DNA of 64,000 nt from JAVBQJ01 sp031549115 (lineage in GTDB: Bacteria > Verrucomicrobiota > Lentisphaeria > Victivallales > Victivallaceae): NCBI GenBank assembly GCA_031549115.1, contig JAVBQJ010000092.1:1-64000 (forward strand), read 5' to 3'. Made by a program: the position numbers and the translations under genes. Below are positions 17,859 through 25,503 of this stretch, piece after piece. The notes beneath the pieces are model-generated. The model was not told the origin of the DNA. It saw nothing but the letters and a program-made list of their open reading frames with translations, and searched no databases. How positions within the stretch are numbered: the first letter of the stretch is position 1; each line of letters begins with the position of its first letter.

Positions 17859-19124
17859 TCACTCCGGCTTCCCCTCCCCCTCTTCCCGCGCCACCCCGTC
17901 CTGCTTCTCCATGATATATTGCACCGCCTGCGCGAGATTCATTTGGCGCAAAACGCCGACGGCTTCCGAATCGGGGATCACAATATTGAATTCCCACTCC
18001 ATTGATAGAATCAATTCGATTGATTCCATCGAATCGTCCGCCACATAAGTCAGAAACGCCATCGGGTCGTTCGGATAACACATCAGCGCCTCCGGGCGAT
18101 CCATTTGATCCACCGCCAGATTCCGCAATGTCAACGCAATCGCCGCTTCGCGCCTGGTCGGCCAATAGCTGGCGAACAAGTCGCCGGTGATTTCCGGGCG
18201 CCGGAGCAGCTCCCCTTGTATTTTCTCCTCCGACAGCTTCGGCCATTCCTCGCCGCGGCAGCATTCAACAACCTTCCCGGCATAACCGGACAGGGGCGGC
18301 GCCTCCGCCGGAATCTCCGGAGGATCCGGCAACACGATATCGCTCCGGGCGGAGTTTTCACGCAACGGCTGCGGTAAAATGCAGTTGTACGCCGCTTCGC
18401 GCAACGTCATCTCCGGTGTCTTCACCCACGATGTTTTTTTCAACTTCGTCAATACGTCAAAATAGTTGCCGCCGCAGACCGCCATCAATACATCGTCCGG
18501 ATACATCATCTCGGCAACCCCGGCCGCTTCCACCAGCCATAATGCCCAAAAGGCCTCTTCGGGGCCGAAATGGCGGCAGAAGTGATCGCGGCATTGCGCA
18601 TCCTCGATATCCCACGCGGGCCGGGCGGCATGTGCCAGAGCCTGCTTCCGGTACTCGGTCAAAAGCTTCCGCGTCCGCCGCAGAAACCACTCCGCATACA
18701 GACAGACCGGGACAAAAATCACCCAGCCGCCAATACAGCACATCATCGCGATCGTCGCCATGAATGGATCCCCGGCCAGAAGCGCCGCCAGATTCAGCAC
18801 ACAAGCAATGCCGGGAAGCCAATACAGACACGGAATCACAGAGAAAAAATTCCTGGCAATCGAAACCATCCGCCACTGTCTGCGCTTCAGAACCGCTTCG
18901 GCCTCCGGCAAAAAACGTAACGGCGGGCCCGAATACTCCAACTTGGGCAATGTAAACAAAGCGGCATTGACGGAACGCCACTCCATTGGACTCCGCCCTC
19001 CTCCCCAGACCAACCAAATAACCCCGATAACCGGCCAAATCCACATCCGGTACCGCCATTGCCACAGCAGCAGTAAACTCCAGACCGTGGCAAATAGCAT
19101 GAAAAGCAACTTCCGGAAAATCAT
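17859..19124 (-). CDS. Membrane protein with C-terminal acyl-carrier-protein-like domain
   Basis: The 421-residue protein has four or more hydrophobic segments in the first half (MIFRKLLFMLFATVWSLLLLW area, WPVIGVIWLVW, CLYWLPGIACVLNLAALL, IAMMCCIGGWVIFVPVCLY, each under 20 residues) and a cytoplasmic-looking C-terminus. Residues 364 onward read DSMESIELILSMEWEFNI-VIPDSEA (split here), which matches the ACP helix II pattern D-S-[LM]-x-x-[VI]-E-L; Ser365 would carry phosphopantetheine. ACPs are normally free or in synthases, so a membrane-tethered one is unusual. The start overlaps the upstream gene as ATGA. Third gene of a three-gene operon; no acyltransferase is visible nearby. ACP assignment is by pattern, fairly strong; function unknown. 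Confidence 0.7.
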   Translation of the reverse strand: MIFRKLLFMLFATVWSLLLLWQWRYRMWIWPVIGVIWLVWGGGRSPMEWRSVNAALFTLPKLEYSGPPLRFLPEAEAVLKRRQWRMVSIARNFFSVIPCLYWLPGIACVLNLAALLAGDPFMATIAMMCCIGGWVIFVPVCLYAEWFLRRTRKLLTEYRKQALAHAARPAWDIEDAQCRDHFCRHFGPEEAFWALWLVEAAGVAEMMYPDDVLMAVCGGNYFDVLTKLKKTSWVKTPEMTLREAAYNCILPQPLRENSARSDIVLPDPPEIPAEAPPLSGYAGKVVECCRGEEWPKLSEEKIQGELLRRPEITGDLFASYWPTRREAAIALTLRNLAVDQMDRPEALMCYPNDPMAFLTYVADDSMESIELILSMEWEFNIVIPDSEAVGVLRQMNLAQAVQYIMEKQDGVAREEGEGKPE

Positions 19125-20311
19125 TTTGCCACTTTCTCCCGTTTCGCCATTTTCTCCCGCTTTTCCTGCTCCAACGCCTCCTGAAACTCGGCTTCGTCCC
19201 GGAACGTGCCGTGGTAACCGACGCCGAACAACCGGGTCACCGAACCGTCCGACCACAATACCTGCGTTCCGCGCGGATGCGGATACGGCGCCGGCAACCA
19301 GCTGTCATACAGCACCGGATAAATACCCCCTTTGGCCGGTTGTTCCGGCAACGGCAGCCATCGATAACGGGTCGCCGCCGGCAACGCCGGGCAATGCCGG
19401 TGCGCTTCGGCCAGATCCGGCAGCTCCAGGTCCGGCGGGTAAGCGCCTCCGTGTTTCGTCCGGTAGTTTTCAATTGCCTCCCAGGCCCTTTCCAATGACC
19501 GGCGGCAACGGATCCGCTCTTGTCCGTAGCGGGCCAGGCTCATGACCGGCAACAAAAGAACGAATAGCACGATTCCCGCGCAGAGGATCTTCACTCCCCA
19601 CGCGCCGGACACATGCAATACCGGGCGCCGCCACCCATCCTGGCGCACCCACAGCGCCGCAAACAGCGAAATACCGAGCGGCGCCCAGAATACCGGATGT
19701 AAAAATCCCAACCCGAACACCAGCCATTGCAACAGCGCCACCCAGGCATAGCCGAGGTACAGCCAATGCCAGCCGATGAACCCTCCCAAGGTGTCGCAAA
19801 TCAGAAATTGCGGATAGGAGCACTCCGGCGCCAAAGCGGAATTCCGCCTTTGCCGCCACCCGATCGCGACATACGTCGCCGCCACCCCGAACCAGACGGC
19901 GCCGAGCATGCTCAACCCGATGCCGATGAACGGCCGCTGCAATTCCGGATTCCGCGGTACGGCGAAAAACATATCATGCAGCCCCACGGGAAGCGTATCC
20001 ACCGCCCGCCCGGCCAGATAACCCGCGGTAAAACCCCCGCCGATTCCAGCCGCCATGCCCAACGCCCAGCGCCAGCCGCCGTCCCCGGGCGCAAACAGCC
20101 CCACCGCCAGCGCCGCCAACAGCCCGAAGCCGCCGCCATATACCGCTCCCACCCGGATTGCATCCGGCCAATACCCCCACTCAGAGCACATCGGCAACAC
20201 TTCCACCACCCACACCGGAAAATACAGCCACAGACAAAGCATTCCCAGAATCACACCGGCAACCGCGCCGGTGACAACACCGGCAACCAGGATTTTCCAC
20301 CAGCGTTTCAC
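19121..20311 (-). CDS. Polytopic membrane protein with H-X9-DG-like tail
   Basis: The 396-residue protein starts from GTG in a GTGA overlap with the previous gene. It shows about seven hydrophobic helices (for example ILVAGVVTGAVAGVILGML and ILCAGIVLFVLLLPVMSLA), then a soluble C-terminal region with ENYRTKHGGAYPPDL and LWSDGSVTRLFG. The last part resembles the extracytoplasmic domain of pseudopilin-like proteins. An ATG-like start further upstream would overlap the neighbour by 31 bp and is less likely. Middle gene of the operon; function unknown. Confidence 0.7.
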   Translation of the reverse strand: MKRWWKILVAGVVTGAVAGVILGMLCLWLYFPVWVVEVLPMCSEWGYWPDAIRVGAVYGGGFGLLAALAVGLFAPGDGGWRWALGMAAGIGGGFTAGYLAGRAVDTLPVGLHDMFFAVPRNPELQRPFIGIGLSMLGAVWFGVAATYVAIGWRQRRNSALAPECSYPQFLICDTLGGFIGWHWLYLGYAWVALLQWLVFGLGFLHPVFWAPLGISLFAALWVRQDGWRRPVLHVSGAWGVKILCAGIVLFVLLLPVMSLARYGQERIRCRRSLERAWEAIENYRTKHGGAYPPDLELPDLAEAHRHCPALPAATRYRWLPLPEQPAKGGIYPVLYDSWLPAPYPHPRGTQVLWSDGSVTRLFGVGYHGTFRDEAEFQEALEQEKREKMAKREKVAK

Positions 20312-22401
20312 AGTGGCCGATCCTTTCCGGGAAACCACACCCCGATGTCCGATTTTCTTTGCCCGCCGTCGTCGACGCCGTCGACACCGACACTATAAAC
20401 CACTTCGCCCTTCCGGTAACGCAACGGTTGTCCGTCGAAGGGGTCGACCGGCACACGCGCCAGAAACTCCGGCACCAGCGCCTCGATATCCGCCGGATAT
20501 TCCCCGTGGCGCCGCCGGTATTGTTCACAGGCGATCAAAACTTGCAGCGAACGCACCTGTACCGACGTTTCGGCAATCGCACGTTCATGCTCCGTATCGC
20601 TATCGTACTGTACCACGCCGGGCCGGTAACTGGAGCGGTAGCGCTCCCGGAGTGCCCTGCCGGCGGCGTGGCTTTCATAATAATCCGCCTGCAGCAAACG
20701 GATTTGTTCCAAGGTCAAGCGGTATCCGGCCAACTGCACTTCACCCCTAAACGGGAGATATTCCATCAGGGGCCGGACCGCCTCCATCACCCACAATTCC
20801 TTCAGCCAAATGCTATCGGTGAATCGGCGGCGCCATTCGGCTTCGGCTGCTTCCATATATCTGCCCGCCCGCGCCAGCAATTCGCCCGGGCACGATTTCA
20901 ACCGGGCGGTCAATATTTTCTCCCATCCGATATTGACCACACCCAGCCCCTGCCAACCATAGAACGGGTCTTCCGAGAAATAAACACCCAGCCGCTCCAA
21001 ATCCTGTACGAATGCCTCGACATCGAAGCCGGGATCCAGCTCCATCGTCCAAGCGCGCCAAAGCACATAGCGCACCAGCAGCCTCTGCGTGCCGCTGACC
21101 GATGACATTGTATCCATAGTGCGCCACTCCACCCCGAGATGCGGGTATTCCCGCAGTATACCGCGAATGTAGTCCAGATCCGCTTCCAACTCCAGTAATT
21201 CCAGGAGCGTTATCCGGGGGTCCGGATATTCCGGCAGATACTTCCGGTACCAGTCGGCTTGCCGGCCTCGAGATCCATAAAGACCGGGTTTGAAGATCGA
21301 GAACACAATCTCCAATACCGAATCCTCCATCCGGAAACCGTTGAATTGTCGTCGCTGAAAATAATCCGTGTAGGATTTCAGTATCATGAACGCACTCCGG
21401 GGTATCGATTCTTCCGGCAATCTGCCCCCTCCCACAAGCGCCACCGAAGCATGCGGCTCCGGTACCGCCTGGTGCCATGCGGCAATGGCGGCAGGATAAT
21501 CCGGGCCGGCATCCAGCTCCAGCAGCCGCATTCGGAGTTCCGCGACCCCATAATACGGCAGCCACAAAACCGCAATCGCCAAAAACGGGCAGGCGAATAT
21601 CAACAGACCGGTTGCCCAAATCCGCCTGGACCTCTCTTCCCTCAACAACTGCTGCCACGGCAATAACGGAACCGTGTTATCGGCCGCCTCCAACGGCGGA
21701 TTGCGGTCGCGCCAGATCCGGCAGTTACGCTCCATTTCGCGATAAAGCGGGATCGCCAGCAACAGCCAGCCGACACAAAAAAGCGCCAGAAGCCCCCAGA
21801 CGATCAACCCTCCGGTAAAATTCAAAGGCGCCCACCAGGTCGTCAACAGAAACACCAGCAGCATCGTCCATACCCAGGGATTCAGCCGCAGCAACCGCCC
21901 GCGCAGCGGTTCCGGGAGTTCGGCGATCCGCTTCCGGAAATCGCGCCACCCCAACCAGCAATTCCAATAGGGAATGGCCATGGAGTCTCTGCGATTTACG
22001 ACATCCAGCCCCATGAGGCGAGCATGCTGCACATGAAAACCGACAAGCAGAGGAATACCCAGAACGCAAACCGCCAACAGCCAGGTGTTCCACAGATAGC
22101 TGAATCCCGGAACATACAATACAAGCGGCCACAACAATACAAGCACAGGAGGCGCCAGCAACTTCACCAAATCGAATCGTTTGATACGCCGATCCCCAAA
22201 CCGATACGCCCCCGTCAGTTCCCGGCACAATAGCGGATCGAAACGAATCTCGCGCCAACTGCCGCCGTCATCCGGCCGAACTTCGGTAGAGGTCGATAAT
22301 TCTCCCGCCCGGAAGCGGCATTCGATTTCCACCGCATTCAATTTGGCTTCAGTACCATCCAGCCGCACCCGGTAGTACGGGATCGATTCAAGGTCACTCA
22401 T
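20308..22401 (-). CDS. Large membrane protein with GYF-like N-terminus and pseudopilin-like C-terminus
   Basis: The 697-residue protein begins at an ATG preceded by AAGGAGAA. Residues 1-60 (YYRVRLDGTEAKLN, then ELSTSTEVRPDDGGSW) fit the GYF_2 pattern seen in planctomycete and verrucomicrobial membrane proteins. Several helices follow, then a long helical soluble region. The C-terminus carries RSLQVLIACEQYRRRHGEYP, PVDPFDGQPLRYR and VYSVGVDGVDDGG, which is the C-terminal pattern of pseudopilin-like periplasmic domains. First gene of the operon with two membrane proteins. I infer a shared envelope role but cannot name it. Confidence 0.72.
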   Translation of the reverse strand: MSDLESIPYYRVRLDGTEAKLNAVEIECRFRAGELSTSTEVRPDDGGSWREIRFDPLLCRELTGAYRFGDRRIKRFDLVKLLAPPVLVLLWPLVLYVPGFSYLWNTWLLAVCVLGIPLLVGFHVQHARLMGLDVVNRRDSMAIPYWNCWLGWRDFRKRIAELPEPLRGRLLRLNPWVWTMLLVFLLTTWWAPLNFTGGLIVWGLLALFCVGWLLLAIPLYREMERNCRIWRDRNPPLEAADNTVPLLPWQQLLREERSRRIWATGLLIFACPFLAIAVLWLPYYGVAELRMRLLELDAGPDYPAAIAAWHQAVPEPHASVALVGGGRLPEESIPRSAFMILKSYTDYFQRRQFNGFRMEDSVLEIVFSIFKPGLYGSRGRQADWYRKYLPEYPDPRITLLELLELEADLDYIRGILREYPHLGVEWRTMDTMSSVSGTQRLLVRYVLWRAWTMELDPGFDVEAFVQDLERLGVYFSEDPFYGWQGLGVVNIGWEKILTARLKSCPGELLARAGRYMEAAEAEWRRRFTDSIWLKELWVMEAVRPLMEYLPFRGEVQLAGYRLTLEQIRLLQADYYESHAAGRALRERYRSSYRPGVVQYDSDTEHERAIAETSVQVRSLQVLIACEQYRRRHGEYPADIEALVPEFLARVPVDPFDGQPLRYRKGEVVYSVGVDGVDDGGQRKSDIGVWFPGKDRPL

Positions 22402-22488
22402 AGGGGCAAGTTCTCCTTTCCTGGAATACCTTACCCGCTCCAAAGCATTTTGCAAATCAACAACCAAAAAATTCCCATTTGCAGCTCC

Positions 22489-22521
22489 GATTTACGGAGT
22501 TGCAACGCAAATCCGTAAATC
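22489..22521. repeat. Perfect 10-bp stem next to the left ung-flanking repeat
   Basis: GATTTACGGA (22489-22498) pairs with TCCGTAAATC (22512-22521) over a 13-base loop. It lies in the 222-base gap between the GYF-like gene and ung, just outside the G-rich repeat. No T-run follows on either strand, so it is not a standard terminator. Confidence 0.7.
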
Positions 22522-22528
22522 ATGATAC

Positions 22529-22618
22529 AAAAAGGTTTGAGGAGGATGAGAGGAGGGGTTCGGGGAGGAGAGAAGGGAGCCCCTTTCCAGAAAAGGGGGC
22601 CCTTCTCTTCTCCCCGAG
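22529..22618 (+). repeat. G-rich repeat, left copy of an inverted pair flanking ung
   Basis: About 90 bases reading AAAAAGG-TTTGAGGAGGATGAG, then GGGGTTCGGGGAGG and a large hairpin (AAGGGAGCCCCTTT paired with AAAGGGGGCCCTT). The minus strand of 23372-23461 is about 85% the same by eye. This copy is downstream of ung relative to its transcription. Confidence 0.85.
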
Positions 22619-22623
22619 AGCCG

Positions 22624-23331
22624 TCAAAACAGCTCCGGCTGCGCTTCGTCGCTGTCCAGCGCGCACCAGTCCACCGGGGCGATGCCGCGCTCTTTCAGCC
22701 ATGCGTCGGTCCGGCTGAACGGGCGCGAACCGAAGAATCCCCGGCTCGCGCTCAATGGCGACGGGTGGACCGATTCGCAGATGAAGTGACGCCGGGCGTC
22801 GATCAGTTCCACCTTCGCCCGGGCGAAATTGCCCCACAGCCAGAAGGCCACCGGGCGCGGCTGCGCACTGGCGATTTTGATGATCATGTCGGTCAACGGC
22901 TCCCAGCCGCGCTTCTGGTGCGATCCGGGTTCGTGCGCGCGTACCGAGAGCACCGTATTCAACAACAGCACCCCCTGCCGCGCCCACCCCTCGAGATTGC
23001 CCGTCCGCGGCGCCGGAACACCGAGATCCTGGCTCATTTCCTTGTAGATATTGCGCAGCGACGGCGGCAGCGCCACCTGCGGCGGCACCGAAAACGCCAA
23101 CCCGTGCGCCTGGTTTTCGTCGTGGTACGGGTCCTGCCCCAGGATCACCACCTTGACCGCCTCCGGCGGCGTCATTTCCAGCGCGGCAAACCAGCGCTCC
23201 AACGGCGGAAACACCGCCTCATTGGTCACCTCCACCGACAGAAAACGCTCCAGATCGCGAAAATCGCCATCCGCCGCATACCGGCTCAACGCCCGCCGCC
23301 ACGCATCCGGAATCATCCCCCACAAATGCAT
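22624..23331 (-). CDS. ung: Uracil-DNA glycosylase, family 1
   Basis: The 235-residue enzyme removes uracil from DNA at the start of base excision repair. The water-activating motif GQDPYHDENQAHGLAFS (Asp in GQDPYH) and the minor-groove loop HPSPLSASRGFFG are both intact. GGAGGTGGCGT sits directly before the ATG. The gene is flanked on both sides by inverted copies of a 90-base G-rich repeat and has its own upstream gap of about 210 bases, so it may be a separate transcription unit. Confidence 0.97.
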   Translation of the reverse strand: MHLWGMIPDAWRRALSRYAADGDFRDLERFLSVEVTNEAVFPPLERWFAALEMTPPEAVKVVILGQDPYHDENQAHGLAFSVPPQVALPPSLRNIYKEMSQDLGVPAPRTGNLEGWARQGVLLLNTVLSVRAHEPGSHQKRGWEPLTDMIIKIASAQPRPVAFWLWGNFARAKVELIDARRHFICESVHPSPLSASRGFFGSRPFSRTDAWLKERGIAPVDWCALDSDEAQPELF

Positions 23332-23371
23332 ACGCCACCTCCAGTTTCACGAGAATGCAGGCAGTAGTCTC

Positions 23372-23461
23372 CGGGGGAGAAAGAAGGGCCCCCTTTTGAG
23401 GAAAGGGGCCCCCTTCTCCCTCCCCCGAACCCCCTCCCTCCTCCTCCTCAACCCTTTTTAA
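23372..23461 (-). repeat. G-rich repeat, right copy of an inverted pair flanking ung
   Basis: On the minus strand this reads TAAAAAGGGTTGAGGAGGAG, GGGGGTTCGGGGGAGG and a hairpin GAAGGGGGCCCCTTT/AAAGGGGGCCCTTC. It matches the left copy base for base over most of its length, with paired changes in the hairpin arms. A further stem GGTTGCG/CGCAACC (23468-23491) lies just outside. The 210-base gap between ung and the aconitase gene holds nothing else I can support. Confidence 0.85.
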
Positions 23462-23541
23462 CGTACGGGTTGCGAGTTTGCTTGCGCAACCTCACAACCC
23501 GGAGTTTAAGGAGTGATAAGTTTTACTGCCTGAAGTCCAAA

Positions 23542-25485
23542 TCACATATTCAACATGCCGCCGGCGAGGATGATTGCGATATCCTCCGCCGTCAGCGAAT
23601 GCTTCAACTCCAACGGACGGGTCGTGCCGTCCGCCTTTTTCAACGTCGCCCTGACCGGTTTGCCTTCCGCCAACTGGCCGCGCAAACCGGAAATCGCGAT
23701 CGTGTCGCCTTCCGCGATTGCGTCGTAATCGGCCGCGTCGGCAAAGGTCAGTGGCACAATGCCGAAGTTCACCAGGTTGGCGCGGTGAATGCGTTCGATC
23801 GCCAGCGCGATCACCGCCTTGATCCCGAGATACATCGGGCAGATTGCCGCGTGTTCCCGGCTCGAGCCCTGCCCGTAGCTGTCGCCCCCGACGATCACCC
23901 CGTGCCGTCCGGCGTCGCGCACCGCCGCCGCCCGCTCGGCGAACGACGGCTTGCCCTCTTCGGTGAAGCATTCGAACACCACCTTGGAATAGGCCGGAAT
24001 ATTGCTGCGCAGCTTCAGATGCACCCCCGCCGGCATGATGTGGTCGGTGGTGATCTTGTCCCCGGTCTTGATGACCACCGCACCGTCGAATTCGTCCGGC
24101 AACGGTTGGTTCACCGGCGGCTCGCCGATCGTCGGCTTGCGGATGATTTCAACCTGCGCGTTCTTCTCCGGCGGCGTGATCATATTGTCGTTGATCAGGA
24201 ATGCGTCCACTTCGGCGATCTCCGGATAGGCGATGCCCAGCTCGCGCGGATCGGTGAATTTGCCGGTCAAGGCCGCCGCCACCGCGGTCTCCGGGCTGAC
24301 CAGGTACGCCAGGTCGCCCTTGGTGCCGGTACGGCCGGCGAAGTTGCGGTTGAACGTACGCAGCGTCACCGTACCGTTGGCCGGGCTCTGTCCCTGGCCG
24401 ATGCACGGGCCGCAGCCGGTTTCCAGAATCCGCGCGCCGGCGGCGATCATATCCGCCAGCATACCGTTGCGCGCCAGCATTTCCAGCACCTGACGGCTGC
24501 CCGGCGCGATGGCGAAGGTCACTTCGGGGCAAACCTTGCGCCCCTTCAACGCGGCCGCCACCATCGCCAGATCGCGATAGCTGCTGTTGGTACAACTGCC
24601 GATGATCACCTGGCTGACTTTGATGTCCTTCAGGTCGGCCACCGTCTTGATTTCATCCGGGCTCGACGGACAGGCCGCCAGCGGCACCAGCGCATTCAGA
24701 TCGATTTCGATCACCCGGTCGTATTCGGCATCGGCGTCGGCGGTCAATTCCACATACGCATCCCCGCGCCCCTGCGCACTTAAAAACGCCCGGGTCGAAG
24801 CGTCCGACGGAAACACCGACGTGGTGACGCCCAATTCCGCGCCCATATTGGTCACGGTCGCCCGCTGCGGCACCGACAAAGCGGCGACGCCGGGGCCGAA
24901 GTATTCAACAATACAGCCGACATTGCCCTTGGTGGAGAGAATCGACAGCAGTTTGAGGATGATATCCTTCGCCGCACACCACGGCTGCAGCTTACCGGTC
25001 AGCTTGACGCCGATCACCTTCGGGTAGCTGAGCCGGAACGGCTTGCCCGCCATCGCCAGCGCGACGTCGAGGCCGCCGGCGCCGATCGCCAGCATGCCGA
25101 TGCCGCCGCCGGTCGGCGTGTGGCTGTCGCTGCCGAGCAGGGTCTTGCCCGGCGCGCCGAAGCGTTCCAGGTGCACCTGGTGGCAAATGCCATTGCCGGG
25201 AGCCGAAAAATAAACGCCCTTGGCCTGCGCGACACTCTGCAAATACATGTGGTCGTTGCGATTTTCCGGCCCATTCTGCAGCATATTGTGATCGACGTAC
25301 GAAACCGACAGCTCGGTCGCCACCTGCGGAATTCGCATCGCTTCGAGCTCGAGATACGCCATCGTCCCGGTCGCGTCCTGGGTCAGGGTCTGGTCGATTT
25401 TTATCGCCACCGGCGCACCGGCGACCGCTTCGCCGGATATGAGGTGCCGGGCTATGATCTTTTGGGTTACTGTTCCTTTTGCCAT
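23542..25485 (-). CDS. acnA: Aconitate hydratase
   Basis: The 647-residue enzyme interconverts citrate and isocitrate. Iron-sulfur cysteines lie in GSCTNSSYRDL and ETGCGPCIGQG, substrate residues in LLGSDSHTPTGGG and the C-terminal swivel domain in SYGQGSSREHAA. At about 650 residues it is shorter than AcnA/AcnB (about 890 and 865) and matches the compact bacterial or mitochondrial-like aconitase form. GAGAGG precedes the ATG. It follows the glycyl radical enzyme gene by 18 bases. The symbol is provisional because naming varies for this subfamily. Confidence 0.9.
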   Translation of the reverse strand: MAKGTVTQKIIARHLISGEAVAGAPVAIKIDQTLTQDATGTMAYLELEAMRIPQVATELSVSYVDHNMLQNGPENRNDHMYLQSVAQAKGVYFSAPGNGICHQVHLERFGAPGKTLLGSDSHTPTGGGIGMLAIGAGGLDVALAMAGKPFRLSYPKVIGVKLTGKLQPWCAAKDIILKLLSILSTKGNVGCIVEYFGPGVAALSVPQRATVTNMGAELGVTTSVFPSDASTRAFLSAQGRGDAYVELTADADAEYDRVIEIDLNALVPLAACPSSPDEIKTVADLKDIKVSQVIIGSCTNSSYRDLAMVAAALKGRKVCPEVTFAIAPGSRQVLEMLARNGMLADMIAAGARILETGCGPCIGQGQSPANGTVTLRTFNRNFAGRTGTKGDLAYLVSPETAVAAALTGKFTDPRELGIAYPEIAEVDAFLINDNMITPPEKNAQVEIIRKPTIGEPPVNQPLPDEFDGAVVIKTGDKITTDHIMPAGVHLKLRSNIPAYSKVVFECFTEEGKPSFAERAAAVRDAGRHGVIVGGDSYGQGSSREHAAICPMYLGIKAVIALAIERIHRANLVNFGIVPLTFADAADYDAIAEGDTIAISGLRGQLAEGKPVRATLKKADGTTRPLELKHSLTAEDIAIILAGGMLNM

Positions 25486-25503
25486 TGCTGAAACCTCTCT
25501 ATA

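Noticed and set aside
22529..22618. The G-rich hairpins around ung as ordinary terminators
   Set aside because: No T-run follows the stem on either strand, and the repeat extends far beyond the hairpin. One copy is upstream of ung.
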